From the NCBI RefSeq assembly GCF_001942495.1, contig NZ_MKZS01000001.1, positions 6,583,521 through 6,647,520 of the forward strand: 64,000 bases of DNA, read 5' to 3'. Below the pieces are notes generated by a model. The model had not been told where the DNA came from. It ran no database searches and saw only the letters and a list, made by a program, of their open reading frames with translations. A program made the position numbers and the translations under genes. Below are positions 47,891-56,658 of the stretch, piece after piece (positions within the stretch are counted from its first letter, which is position 1; the number at the start of each line of letters is the position of its first letter). The stretch is from Moorena bouillonii PNG. Its GTDB lineage: Bacteria > Cyanobacteriota > Cyanobacteriia > Cyanobacteriales > Coleofasciculaceae.

Positions 47891-50275
47891 TTAACCACCA
47901 ATCACTTTGGACAAATCTTGCAGGATTACCTCAGCTGACTGGTATCTATCAGCGAAATGATAGCTTACCATCTTTTCTATAATTTGGGCAAATTCTTCAG
48001 GTACATCTGCCAGGTTGCGCCAGATCACTTCACCAGTTTCTGGGGAAATGGGCAAATGATAGGGACGAATTCCAGTTAATCCTTGAATCCCAATCATACC
48101 TAAAGCATAAATATCACTATTGAAACTGGGGTGTCCCGCTAATTGCTCTGGTGGGGCATAACCACGAGAGCCAATGGCAACCGTATCATTTTTTTCCTCA
48201 CTTTGCTCTGGGCTTTTAATCTGTTTAACTGCTCCGAAGTCAATTAGTACCAGTTGACCATCAGTTTGACGACGGATAATATTGCCAGGTTTGATATCCC
48301 GGTGGATGACGCCGTATTTGTGGATAAAGACGATAATTTCTAAAATATCTTTCAGTATATCTGCGACTTCCTTCACTCCAAGCCGTTTATCTACTGGTAA
48401 TTCGTCACTAAGGGACTGACCGGGAATATATTCTTCCACTAAGTAAAATACTTGATCTTCTTCAAAATAAGCTAGTAGTCGAGGAATCTTTAAATGATTA
48501 CCCAAAATTTCTAATATGTCTGCTTCAGTGCTGAATAGGCGTCTGGCAATTTTCAAGAATTGCGGATCGCTACGAGCCGGTTTCAATTGCTTGACCACAC
48601 ACTGGGGTGAACCAGGTCGCTGAGTATCTTCTGCTAGATGCACTAGACCAAACCCACCCGAACCCAGAACACGCTTGGTTTGGTAGCGTCCAGCTAGGAG
48701 GTTATGTTGGGGTCGGTACTCTACCGATGTGCCATCAGGGTCTGCACCTGCTGTTGGGTTCCAAATTGCTGTGGCATCTTCTTGAGATAAATCGGTTTGT
48801 GGTATCGGTATAGTTTTGGTGTTAGTGCTGGAGATGGTTTCGTTTTTTTCTTTCAACAACGCCTGTAACAAGGCTAAGTTCTGTTCCTGTTCTTGAGCTT
48901 TTGCTTCAATTTTGCGGCGCTCTTGCTCTGCTTTTATGCTCTCCTGTTTAGCTTTGTAACCGGTGTAAGTCATTACACCAGTACCCGAAAGGATTAATGC
49001 CAACGCAGGTGCCACGACAGGTATCCATCCTGAGTTGAGAAATAGCAGGTAGGATGTTCCTACCAAAATACCTAAAGCAATACTCTCAGACAGTACTAAC
49101 TGTCGAGTGTTGCGGCTTACCCCAACTAACACGCCCCCGATTAGTGTCCAACCCCAAATCCACAAGCCTTCTGTCCACTCAGACCAAAACCAAAACTGTT
49201 CTCTTCCCTCTCCAAGTGCGCCACTGACCAGTTGACTCACAATTTGACCATGTATCATGACTCCTTGCATATGCTTGCTTTCTTTTTGAGCAAAACTGTA
49301 GGGTGTTAAGAAGTCATCATCTTTGATACTAGGAGCATTCATACCGATTAGGACAATCCGGTCTTTGACCAAGTCCGGTTCAATCTCCTCATTCAGCACC
49401 TTACTTAAGGTAACGGTATCAGCAAGGTGATCAGCAGAGCGGTAATTCAATAAAATTTGGTAGCCTCCCGTATCTCCCTTTTGGTAACCTCCAGCAGTAG
49501 GAGATATCTTGTTATAGACTGTTTTTCCTAGCTTCATCTGTTTTGGGGAGATGTTTTCGGGCTTGATTCCCCGCTGTTCCAAATAGCTTCGCGCTAACTG
49601 AAAGCCAAATGCTAATCTGGTGGTGCAACCTGGGATGCTGGTATTCTCAAAATATAATGGAGCCCGCCGGACGATTCCATCCGGATCTTCAAGTAGATTA
49701 ACAAAGCCTACACGATGCTGAGAAATGTTTGGGGGGGCTGCAACACTGGATGCTTCTGATTGACCCCGATAGCAAATTGGAATTATGCGATCGCTACTTT
49801 GCAGTAGTTCAGAAAATTCAGCATTACCCGGTTCTACCGGACTGTCTCGAAAGATATCCACACCAATAACGGCTGGTTGATGTTGCTCCAGCTTCTGTAA
49901 TAGCTGATACATTACAGCATCTTTGATTGAAGACCCTCCTGGAGCTGTTGTGCCTTTTAAATCTGGCTCAGTTACCTCTACTACTAAGAGGCGCTCATCT
50001 GGTGGTAAAGCTGGTCGCAGCTCTATCATCCGGTCGAAAGCCTTTAACTCAAAAAACTGTAACATTCCTAGGTGCTTAGAGCCTAGCATTAAACCAGTTA
50101 CGGCCAAACTCGCTACCAATGCTGGGTTTATCCCAACATATTGCCCCAAGCGTTTCAGCCGCGACCAAGCTTTCGCTGATTTTGGTGGCGGGGGGGAGGG
50201 ATTTTCCTCTTGGGGGCTAAGTTTTGATTTTTTTGGTGACTCTTCTGTCGCCACTTTTACCAGCTGAGCACTCAT
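47891..50275 (-). CDS. CHASE2-domain Ser/Thr protein kinase
   Basis: 794 residues. N-terminal basic/proline-rich stretch, one membrane helix (about 50-68), an extracytoplasmic CHASE2 sensor (about 80-350, with DERLLVVEVTEPD and VIGVDIFRDSPVEPGN), three more membrane helices (about 370-445), a short coiled coil (KAEQERRKIEAKAQEQEQ) and a Hanks kinase domain with GSGGFG near residue 537, HRDIKPGNII near 656, DFGAVK and GSRGYAPPEQ. A membrane receptor kinase for an unknown external signal. It is 33 bp upstream of pipY. Confidence 0.92.
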   Translation of the reverse strand: MSAQLVKVATEESPKKSKLSPQEENPSPPPPKSAKAWSRLKRLGQYVGINPALVASLAVTGLMLGSKHLGMLQFFELKAFDRMIELRPALPPDERLLVVEVTEPDLKGTTAPGGSSIKDAVMYQLLQKLEQHQPAVIGVDIFRDSPVEPGNAEFSELLQSSDRIIPICYRGQSEASSVAAPPNISQHRVGFVNLLEDPDGIVRRAPLYFENTSIPGCTTRLAFGFQLARSYLEQRGIKPENISPKQMKLGKTVYNKISPTAGGYQKGDTGGYQILLNYRSADHLADTVTLSKVLNEEIEPDLVKDRIVLIGMNAPSIKDDDFLTPYSFAQKESKHMQGVMIHGQIVSQLVSGALGEGREQFWFWSEWTEGLWIWGWTLIGGVLVGVSRNTRQLVLSESIALGILVGTSYLLFLNSGWIPVVAPALALILSGTGVMTYTGYKAKQESIKAEQERRKIEAKAQEQEQNLALLQALLKEKNETISSTNTKTIPIPQTDLSQEDATAIWNPTAGADPDGTSVEYRPQHNLLAGRYQTKRVLGSGGFGLVHLAEDTQRPGSPQCVVKQLKPARSDPQFLKIARRLFSTEADILEILGNHLKIPRLLAYFEEDQVFYLVEEYIPGQSLSDELPVDKRLGVKEVADILKDILEIIVFIHKYGVIHRDIKPGNIIRRQTDGQLVLIDFGAVKQIKSPEQSEEKNDTVAIGSRGYAPPEQLAGHPSFNSDIYALGMIGIQGLTGIRPYHLPISPETGEVIWRNLADVPEEFAQIIEKMVSYHFADRYQSAEVILQDLSKVIGG

Positions 50276-51116
50276 ATAAAATAGTTATCACTAGAAACTA
50301 TCACCATTGATGATTCTATAAATAATACGATCAACGGTTTGATCACCCTGCATCGTAGTGACTCATTCCTTGATTCTTAGCCCTGACCTAAGTTGGAAAC
50401 GTTGCTGTGAGTATTTTCCCGATCGATTTAATCGATTTAGGAAAAGCAATGGAAGCCTTGTTGCTTACACTACCATTTTGCTTTTTCTTGGTTAGGAAGC
50501 AAGTCGTCCTTATTCTGTCAAGCTATCAATCGGAGCATATTAAATTTCTCTTCCAGTTCGCCGTGGTCAACCACCCTTATGCCAATTATTATTGATGCCC
50601 ACCTGATTCATATATTGGCTAATTCCACGTTGATAGTTTTGACAGCAAAAACTTGCACTTAGCTTATACAAACAGCTTTCTGTATTTTAGCTTAACAATC
50701 AGTGGATAGTATGTATCCCAGATATCGGCAAGCTTTACTACTCACAGGATACCCTACTACGAACGTTCCTGTTTTTGATTGCTTTATCCACACTATTCGG
50801 TTCAATCCCTGGTTGATATTTCCTACAGGCGCACTATTAATCTACACCATCATCAACCCTGCCAACTGATCATCCCACCATGACCTAAGGGGTTCATAGG
50901 TGGGATGAATCGTAGGGCTTATTGATTACGTAGTCTTCATCACAGACAAAGGTTGGTCAGGTATTGAGGTTACTTTCCCACAGATTCATCCGTCGGGTTT
51001 GTACTACTCACTTCTGACACAACCTAGAGCTTTTTGGGAGATATGTCTAAATTTGTCAATATTTATCGATCAAACCAACCCCTAGAGCCAAACCGGTTTT
51101 CTAGCGGGGCAGAAGT
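50276..51116. other. Long spacer between psbK and the CHASE2 kinase gene
   Basis: About 840 bp. A 52-codon frame (ATG 50711 to TGA 50869, MYPRYRQALLLTGYPTTNVP ... IIYTIINPAN-like end) has no ribosome-binding site and I do not call it. A hydrophobic frame at 50407-50595 is equally doubtful. An imperfect hairpin (atcatcccacc / ggtgggatgaat) spans 50869-50909. Nothing firm. Confidence 0.4.
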
Positions 51117-51254
51117 TTACCGGAAACCCACGGCGGCTTGCCAGACAAAGGCTAGCAGCAAGAAGAACACAGGGATGACTGGTAGAACGTCCACCACTGG
51201 ACCAAAAATAGAGTAAGCTTCGGGTAATGTTCCTAACAGGAGTGCAGCTTCCAT
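51117..51254 (-). CDS. psbK: Photosystem II reaction centre protein K
   Basis: 45 residues: [20 protein letters not shown] then [20 protein letters not shown] and AVGFR. The [20 protein letters not shown] core and the [10 protein letters not shown] end are diagnostic. The N-terminal leader (about eight residues) is normally cleaved. It has one membrane helix and stabilises PSII near CP43. The ribosome-binding site GGAAG is upstream of the ATG. It lies downstream of tgt on the same strand, as in many cyanobacteria, but 516 bp of element remnants separate them. Too short for ordinary ORF calling. Confidence 0.95.
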   Translation of the reverse strand: MEAALLLGTLPEAYSIFGPVVDVLPVIPVFFLLLAFVWQAAVGFR

Positions 51255-51770
51255 ATCTTAAATCTTCCTTTCCAACACAGATTTAATAATTGACATGTAT
51301 CTTAACATGAAGTGAACAGCCATTGACATACTCCCACCGCTAAATCAAAGATTATAGCGGGGGATTCCTAAACCTCACGATTTAAGTTTCTGCTTCATAG
51401 CAACAGCCTCCACCCTCAAGGGGTTTTCTGGTCTTACGCTCGCTCCACAGACTATCCCCGCAAGCCCTGCGGTTCTCATGTGTCGATTTTTGACAAAGTA
51501 AAGTATTGATGTACTTTTTGATTCAAGGGTTGGACTTCCATTGCCCCATCCTCTTTTCCCGGTCTACCGATTTTGCTGCGCCGCCAGGTTACTGGACTTC
51601 GCTCGTATAGGCTGTCTGAATCCATCGTCTCGGGTGGGTCATTGACCATTCTAATTTTAGCAAATTTATCGTTAAAGACGCAATTCCTGAGGGGCTGTGT
51701 GCGGAACCTGCGTCCGCACACAGCCCCGTCTCTCGCTAACCCTACAGGTATAACGAGAGTCTCCTTGCTC
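51255..51770. mobile_element. Remnant of a tnpB-type element between psbK and tgt
   Basis: Holds a right-end-type hairpin at 51323-51370 (ttgacatactcccaccgcta ... tagcgggggattccta), matching in layout the tnpB element end at 11527. A non-coding region follows (short ORFs only, 51476-51809 on either strand look like shadows). No tnpB motif is left. The psbK promoter must be in the last part near 51260-51320 or upstream. Confidence 0.5.
51691..51727 (-). terminator. 15-bp hairpin downstream of tgt
   Basis: ggggctgtgtgcgga (51691-51705) and tccgcacacagcccc (51713-51727) pair perfectly with a 7-nt loop, about 45 bp after the tgt stop on the minus strand. GC-rich and stable; there is no T-tract, so it is a probable terminator or an element-end hairpin. 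Confidence 0.5.
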
Positions 51771-52880
51771 TTAAGGATGAGCAAATTGTGTAGTGAATTG
51801 ATCACTTAAGATGGCTGCCCTGATCGCTTGAGTAAACCGAATTAGCTCAGTCACATTGTGGTGAGAGAGTAACATATAGCCTAGAGATTCACGCGATCGC
51901 ACTAAATGGTTCAGATAAGCACGACTGAAATTCTGACAGCAATAGCAAGGACAACTGGCATCTAAGGGGGAAAAATCTTCCCGAAACCGGGCATTTTTCA
52001 AGTTCCAGCGTTCCCCCTGCACTAAGGCAGTACCATGACGTCCCAGGCGAGTGGGAATAACGCAGTCAAACAAGTCTATGCCAGATGCGATCGCTAAAAC
52101 CATTTCCCTGTAGGTACCGACCCCCATCAGATAACGAGGCTTATGCCATGGCAGTAATGGAGCGGTTGTCTGGACAATTTGGTGAATCAATTCAGCCGGT
52201 TCCCCCACACTGACACCACCAATGGCATAACCTGGTAAATCCAACTCAACCAAGGATTCGGCAGCCTTTTGACGCAAATCTAGGTATACCCCGCCCTGAA
52301 CTATACCAAACAAAGCTTGTTGATCAGGGCGATTGTGGGCAACAATACAGCGTTTGAGCCAGCGATAGGTTCGTTGAGTTGCTAATTCCACCTCAGTGCG
52401 CTCAGCTGGATAGGGGGGACACTCATCAAATGCCATGATCACATCTGCTCCCAAGGCATGCTGAATTTCCATACACCGTTCTGGGGTTAAATCAATCATC
52501 CGCCCATCCCGAGGAGATCGAAACGTCACCCCCTCTTCAGTAATAGTACAGAGCTGGCTTAAGCTAAACACCTGAAAGCCACCAGAATCAGTTAAGATTG
52601 GTCCGTGCCAACCCATAAATCGATGCAGCCCACCGGCTTGTTTAATGATGGCTTCTCCCGGTTGCAGATGGAGATGATAGGTATTAGCCAAAACCATTTG
52701 GGCCCCAGCTACCTCTAACTGGGCTGGTGTTAGAGTTTTTACCGTTGCTAGGGTGCCTACTGGCATAAACCTGGGAGTTTCCACCACACCATGGGGGGTC
52801 ACAAACACCCCAGCTCTTGCTTTAGTGTGGCTACAGGAAGCCTGACATTGAAATGAAAAATTATTTTTCTGTTGATTCAA
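51771..52880 (-). CDS. tgt: Queuine/preQ1 tRNA-ribosyltransferase
   Basis: 369 residues. Catalytic aspartates are visible: D98 in [11 protein letters not shown] and the nucleophile in [17 protein letters not shown]. Zinc ligands are C-x-C-x2-C and a later His ([16 protein letters not shown]). It swaps guanine 34 for the queuosine precursor in GUN tRNAs. The only upstream start in frame is a TTG (52880), with an in-frame TAG nine bases further up, so the start is TTG. Lies upstream of psbK. Confidence 0.95.
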   Translation of the reverse strand: MNQQKNNFSFQCQASCSHTKARAGVFVTPHGVVETPRFMPVGTLATVKTLTPAQLEVAGAQMVLANTYHLHLQPGEAIIKQAGGLHRFMGWHGPILTDSGGFQVFSLSQLCTITEEGVTFRSPRDGRMIDLTPERCMEIQHALGADVIMAFDECPPYPAERTEVELATQRTYRWLKRCIVAHNRPDQQALFGIVQGGVYLDLRQKAAESLVELDLPGYAIGGVSVGEPAELIHQIVQTTAPLLPWHKPRYLMGVGTYREMVLAIASGIDLFDCVIPTRLGRHGTALVQGERWNLKNARFREDFSPLDASCPCYCCQNFSRAYLNHLVRSRESLGYMLLSHHNVTELIRFTQAIRAAILSDQFTTQFAHP

Positions 52881-52940
52881 GTTGATCTAGGTCTTGAACT
52901 ATCGTTAACTAGACCATACCGTCTAATTCAGTTAACCCAG

Positions 52941-53330
52941 TTGACACTCCCCGCCCTGGAAGGACGGGGATTCTTGCTTCAATGCGGTGACTTGTTTAAC
53001 CAGGCCGGAGCCAGGAAAAATAGAGGTCGCCTCTCCACAAGCGTATTTGGTCTTCGACCTAGGTTTCGGTGTGCCCCACCGTACCTTTTCAAAATCTATT
53101 TAACTAGATACTTTTTTATCTAAATGTTTCATAGACGTTTAAGTCGTTAGACCAAATTACGCAATATGTATCTCTTACATATTTTTTACGTTGCCTACTT
53201 ATTTTTAGATAGTATTTATCTAGATTTTTAGTTTATTGTAATGGTTTTTAACTTAACACGCTCTGTGAAAACTGTCAAGTTTTAGCTGAAAAAGAAAGCC
53301 GTCCTATCAGGACGGGGCGCGATTACCCAA
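52941..53330. mobile_element. Degraded tnpB-type element (deletion derivative)
   Basis: Starts with the right-end hairpin ttgacactccccgccctgga (52941-52975) and continues with sequence closely similar to the 3' part of the tnpB element at 11528-11700 (cttgtttaaccaggccgga; tcggtgtgccccaccgtacc). It then shows a stretch around 53149-53200 (gtcgttagaccaaattacgc) that matches tnpB at 11951 but without the 116-bp insert. It ends with a ccgtcct/aggacgg hairpin near 53310-53326. No intact frame. Useful as the empty-site reference. Confidence 0.75.
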
Positions 53331-53336
53331 TTTTTT

Positions 53337-53389
53337 CGGTAACCTGTAACCTGTAACCTTCTAACCTTCTAACCTTCTAACCTTCTAAC
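53337..53389. repeat. taacctg and ctaacctt heptamer/octamer repeats
   Basis: cctgtaa twice, then cttctaac units five times, reaching the stop codon of the next gene. The aacctt units resemble those inserted in rsgA. Confidence 0.9.
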
Positions 53390-53842
53390 CTAAAAAGGAC
53401 AATCTCCATCATCATCAATTTGCACATCCCATTTCGCGCTTAGAACCTGTGTGAGCATAGCTTCAAGGGCTTCCGCCTGAAGTTGTTCAACACACTCTTG
53501 TTGCAAGGGATTCAACAGGGGAATCAGCCGCAACTGACGATTTTCGTGAATTAGGTCAAAGTAAGCTTCTTGCTCTGGAGACTGACTCAGTTGTAAATAG
53601 TCAAAACTATGGACATTGATGTAAAGTGTCCGATTAGCAATCAGGGTAGAGCAATGGGGATCAGCAAATACTTCCTGAACTAACCCTTCCCCCTGGTTTT
53701 TTAGTTGACCATCGAGAGTGTGAATGTAACGGACGCAACCTAAATCACCAAGCAAGCGTTTCATATCTCGCTTGTTGATGATAATGCCAGTTTCAATGAT
53801 GCAAGGAGCTGGGAGTTGGTGTCGAGATTGGTGTTGACTCAT
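53390..53842 (-). CDS. Conserved hypothetical protein
   Basis: 150 residues from the ATG at 53842 (MSQHQSRHQLPAPCIIETGI); a TTG 15 codons upstream is open but unlikely. Soluble, mixed alpha/beta, with IINKRDMKRLLGDLGCVRYI and an acidic end (VQIDDDGDCPF). I know it only as the kind of protein found next to tgt and cobS in cyanobacteria; no function can be given. Confidence 0.7.
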   Translation of the reverse strand: MSQHQSRHQLPAPCIIETGIIINKRDMKRLLGDLGCVRYIHTLDGQLKNQGEGLVQEVFADPHCSTLIANRTLYINVHSFDYLQLSQSPEQEAYFDLIHENRQLRLIPLLNPLQQECVEQLQAEALEAMLTQVLSAKWDVQIDDDGDCPF

Positions 53843-54447
53843 GGATAAAAGCCTATAATGCTTTTCAGGGCTGATATTGACATGCAACTGGTTAATTTAA
53901 TTGATTGGTGAGGCAACCCTAAAGGTGAAACCAATTGATGAGAACACAGCTACGGCAACGGGTTAAAACCAACAATAAAGGTTAATGGTGTTAGGTTTTG
54001 GGTTAATGGTTATCGGACTTTATACCTAATCTAAGCATGCTTAATGGTTAATACAAGGGTATAAGCATGTAAGCGTGCGGCGTTGCGCAGCAACAGATAA
54101 TTCCAATAGATGCAGGGAATAATCGCGTGTTAGGTGTTTATCTTGAATTAGTTCACAGTCAACTAGTCAAATCTAGACAACTAGATTACTCCTTATTGAG
54201 TAAACACCAACAGCTTATATCCCAAATGGGATCAACCCATTGCCAACTACTTTTCGACCAAGGAATGTTGATTGAGCCGTTTTGGTCGGCACGAACTAAC
54301 TAGATTAGTAGCCCGTTGCTGTTGAGACCTAAGCCATAGGGTGAGGTAACTTGCTGCTTATAACAACAGCTTATGACACAATACTATCTCAATCTTTCGA
54401 TGGTGCTCAAAGGAAAATTCCATAAATTTCAGTAACAGCAGTTACTC
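53843..54447. other. Spacer upstream of cobS
   Basis: About 600 bp. It holds a palindrome atcccaaatgggat (54219-54232) and some short repeats (ggttaatgg) near 53985-54050. I looked for a cobalamin riboswitch (B12 box) before cobS and did not find one. No ORF. Confidence 0.45.
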
Positions 54448-55242
54448 ATGAAGTATTTCACTGGACAACAATTTAGGCAATGGGGACGTCAACTTTTCCG
54501 TTCTTTGAGTAGTGCTGTAACTTTTTATACTATTATCCCCCTACCAGCTAGCTGGGGAATGGAGTTTCGGGGCATTGCCCGTTGGGCACCGATGATCGGA
54601 TTGCTGATTGGGGGGATACTTGTAATATTAGACATCTTATTGCAACAGTTAGGGATGCCAGCACTCACTCGCTCTGCTGTAGTTGTGGTCAGCTGGGTTG
54701 CCCTGACTGGAGGATTACACTTAGATGGGGTGATAGACACAGCTGATGGTTTAGCAGTTCCAGATCCCCAGCGCCGTTTAGATGTAATGGCAGATAGTGC
54801 TACAGGAGCCTTTGGGGCAATGGCAGCCTGTACTCTATTACTGATCAAAACCGCTGCCCTAACTGATATCGGGGCTTATCGCTGGGCAGCTTTGATGGGA
54901 GCAGCTGCTTGGGGACGTTGGGGACAAGTAGTAGCGATCGCATTTTATCCCTATCTCAAACCCACCGGTAAAGGGGCATTTCACAAACCATGGATACGTA
55001 TTCCCCAAGATATTCTCTTGGGATTATTCGTTGTCTTAAGTTTATCTCTAGTGCCAGTGTTGCTAGATCCCACAAATACTTGGTTATCCTTAACCATGGC
55101 CATGGCAGGATGTGCGATCGCTCTACTGACTGGCGGCTGGTTTCACCGCCAGCTAGGGGGACATACTGGAGACACTTACGGAGCAGTGGTGGAATGGACA
55201 GAAGCCCTGTTTCTGTGCTTACTGACCCTCATCCTTCACTAA
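54448..55242 (+). CDS. cobS: Adenosylcobinamide-GDP ribazoletransferase (cobalamin synthase)
   Basis: 264 residues, polytopic inner-membrane protein with about six hydrophobic stretches. Family motifs [15 protein letters not shown] and [19 protein letters not shown] are present, as is [15 protein letters not shown] near the end. It joins adenosylcobinamide-GDP and alpha-ribazole in the last steps of B12-type corrinoid synthesis. It ends convergent with the PPC protein gene, 72 bp apart. Confidence 0.94.
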   Translation: MKYFTGQQFRQWGRQLFRSLSSAVTFYTIIPLPASWGMEFRGIARWAPMIGLLIGGILVILDILLQQLGMPALTRSAVVVVSWVALTGGLHLDGVIDTADGLAVPDPQRRLDVMADSATGAFGAMAACTLLLIKTAALTDIGAYRWAALMGAAAWGRWGQVVAIAFYPYLKPTGKGAFHKPWIRIPQDILLGLFVVLSLSLVPVLLDPTNTWLSLTMAMAGCAIALLTGGWFHRQLGGHTGDTYGAVVEWTEALFLCLLTLILH

Positions 55243-55314
55243 TTCTTTCACTCATTCTTTGCCAAAGACCACCTGTTGCTTACTTGACCACTGACCCCCT
55301 CGACCACTAACCCC

Positions 55315-55764
55315 CTAAATTGGTTTAAGTCTGGTTATCTTTAATCTGAACTTGCCACCGCCGGTTGAGCCAAAGGCACGCACCCTGATAATGTACTCAT
55401 CTGTCTCAGTAATGCGAGCAAATAACAAGGAGTTAGTACTGCCATCTGGTCCATCATCATTTTCCGCTACCGTAGAACCATCAGAAGCGATCACAGAGAT
55501 CATCGTGTCAAAGTTGTCTGAGATTAGGTCGATGGCAACTTGGTCTCCCGCATCAAGAGTTACTACATAGTCTCGGGCAAAGCCACCATCCCCGATCGGA
55601 ATATCTTTCTGAGTCAGGGTGTCAACAATTTCTTTGCTATGAGAAATCGGCTGCGGATTGTACAGGTTTTGTGCTCTGGCTACCGGTGCAGTTACGCTCG
55701 TTGCCAACAACGTTGCTGCCACAGGCATAACCCAGCTAAACCAAGCAGCAAAAGCTTTACTCAT
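55315..55764 (-). CDS. Secreted PPC (pre-peptidase C-terminal) domain protein
   Basis: 149 residues. A signal peptide (residues 1-31, hydrophobic core FSWVMPVAATLLATSVTAPV, cleavage likely after ARA) leads into one PPC beta-sandwich domain (DYVVTLDAGDQVAIDLISDN FDTMISV; then AENDDGPDGSTNSLL and EYIIRVRAFG, quoted in parts). These domains usually accompany secreted proteases; here the domain stands alone. Probably periplasmic or extracellular. Confidence 0.85.
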   Translation of the reverse strand: MSKAFAAWFSWVMPVAATLLATSVTAPVARAQNLYNPQPISHSKEIVDTLTQKDIPIGDGGFARDYVVTLDAGDQVAIDLISDNFDTMISVIASDGSTVAENDDGPDGSTNSLLFARITETDEYIIRVRAFGSTGGGKFRLKITRLKPI

Positions 55765-56119
55765 TTAAATATATCTTTACGTTAGTAACATTTCTAACAC
55801 TGTACCCTAACCCCCTTAAAAAATGAGGGTCATGTTGAATATGGGCTTAAAGCAGACCCAGGCTATCCCCTGACAATACAACCAGCTTACTCTACTGCTG
55901 ACAGGATGTCTCACCGCCAAATTTCTGATATTTTCCGTACTTTACTCTAGTTATTTCACCACAAAAAAGCATACATTCAAAGCGATCGCTATTTCCACCT
56001 CACTTCGATATCACCAACTTTATCCAAATAATTAAAACCTTCGAGTCAGTTCTCCTCACTCCTCAAAAAAAACTCCAATTTCTGACATCAAACTGAGGGT
56101 ATTAAACTCAATATTTTTT
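55765..56119. other. Spacer between the PPC gene and the HTH regulator gene
   Basis: AT-rich with one HIP1 octamer (55982-55989). Nothing coding or repetitive recognised apart from the regulatory stretch that follows. Confidence 0.45.
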
Positions 56120-56191
56120 TCGGAAGAGTTTTTTTTACTAGCACTTGTCAATGATTCATTTTTTCAATATAATAGTAGTGTCGGAAGAGTT
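56120..56191 (+). promoter_or_regulatory. Sigma70-type promoter flanked by direct repeats tcggaagagtt
   Basis: TTGTCA (56145-56150) and TATAAT (56168-56173) are 17 bp apart, close to the sigma70 consensus. The 11-mer tcggaagagtt occurs at 56120-56130 and again at 56181-56191, one copy before the -35 box and one after the -10 box. This looks like an operator pair, perhaps for the HTH protein it drives (inference). AAGGA at 56192-56196 is the ribosome-binding site. Confidence 0.7.
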
Positions 56192-56205
56192 AAGGAAAAA
56201 GACAA

Positions 56206-56658
56206 ATGAACAAGTGTGTTTGTACTACAGAAGCAGCATCTCTCTTAGGTATTTCTTCTCGGCGATTGCGCCAACTTCTAGAGTCTGGGCGAGTTAGGGG
56301 TGCTTATAAAAGTGGGAAATTCTGGATTATTCCCTTGTTCAACAATCTCCCCCAAATCACTAAGGGCACTAGAGGACCAAAAGGGAAATGGCGCACTAAT
56401 CGTGCTCCGGCTATAGCTAAGATCAATGTCAACCGCAATAACATTGGCTCGAATATCCACAAAAGCCCCGAGGAACGGAAGCCAGTGATTTCCGTAAAAC
56501 GCAGCGGCAACAATCTATACGGCAACCAGGTAGAAATCCTTGGCCCGTGTCGGATTGTCTATAATCCAGATAATCCACTATCTTGTGGTGCTCGTCTATG
56601 GATCGAGACCTTCAGTGATGTCCACTTCATTGGTGGCAGTTTCCCTGCCACTAGCTAA
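56206..56658 (+). CDS. Excisionase/MerR-like HTH protein with unknown C-terminal domain, paralogue 2
   Basis: 150 residues. N-terminal HTH (CTTEAASLLGISSRRLRQLL, then ESGRVRGAYKSGKFWIIP) and a C-terminal block (KPVISVKRSGNNLYGNQVEI, LGPCRIVYNPDNPLSCGARL, WIET) that match the protein at 29532-29948. Its last 63 bp overlap the 3' end of the convergent large gene on the minus strand. A clear promoter and paired operator-like repeats lie upstream. Likely a DNA-binding regulator of unknown targets. Confidence 0.82.
   Translation: MNKCVCTTEAASLLGISSRRLRQLLESGRVRGAYKSGKFWIIPLFNNLPQITKGTRGPKGKWRTNRAPAIAKINVNRNNIGSNIHKSPEERKPVISVKRSGNNLYGNQVEILGPCRIVYNPDNPLSCGARLWIETFSDVHFIGGSFPATS

Noticed and set aside
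50711..50869. 52-codon frame with a hydrophobic end
   Set aside because: No ribosome-binding site and no family recognised; kept only as a remark on the spacer.
51476..51809. Short frames on both strands between psbK and tgt
   Set aside because: Overlap an element remnant and the tgt end in other frames; no motif.
53843..54447. Cobalamin riboswitch before cobS
   Set aside because: No B12-box-like sequence or the expected helices found by eye.
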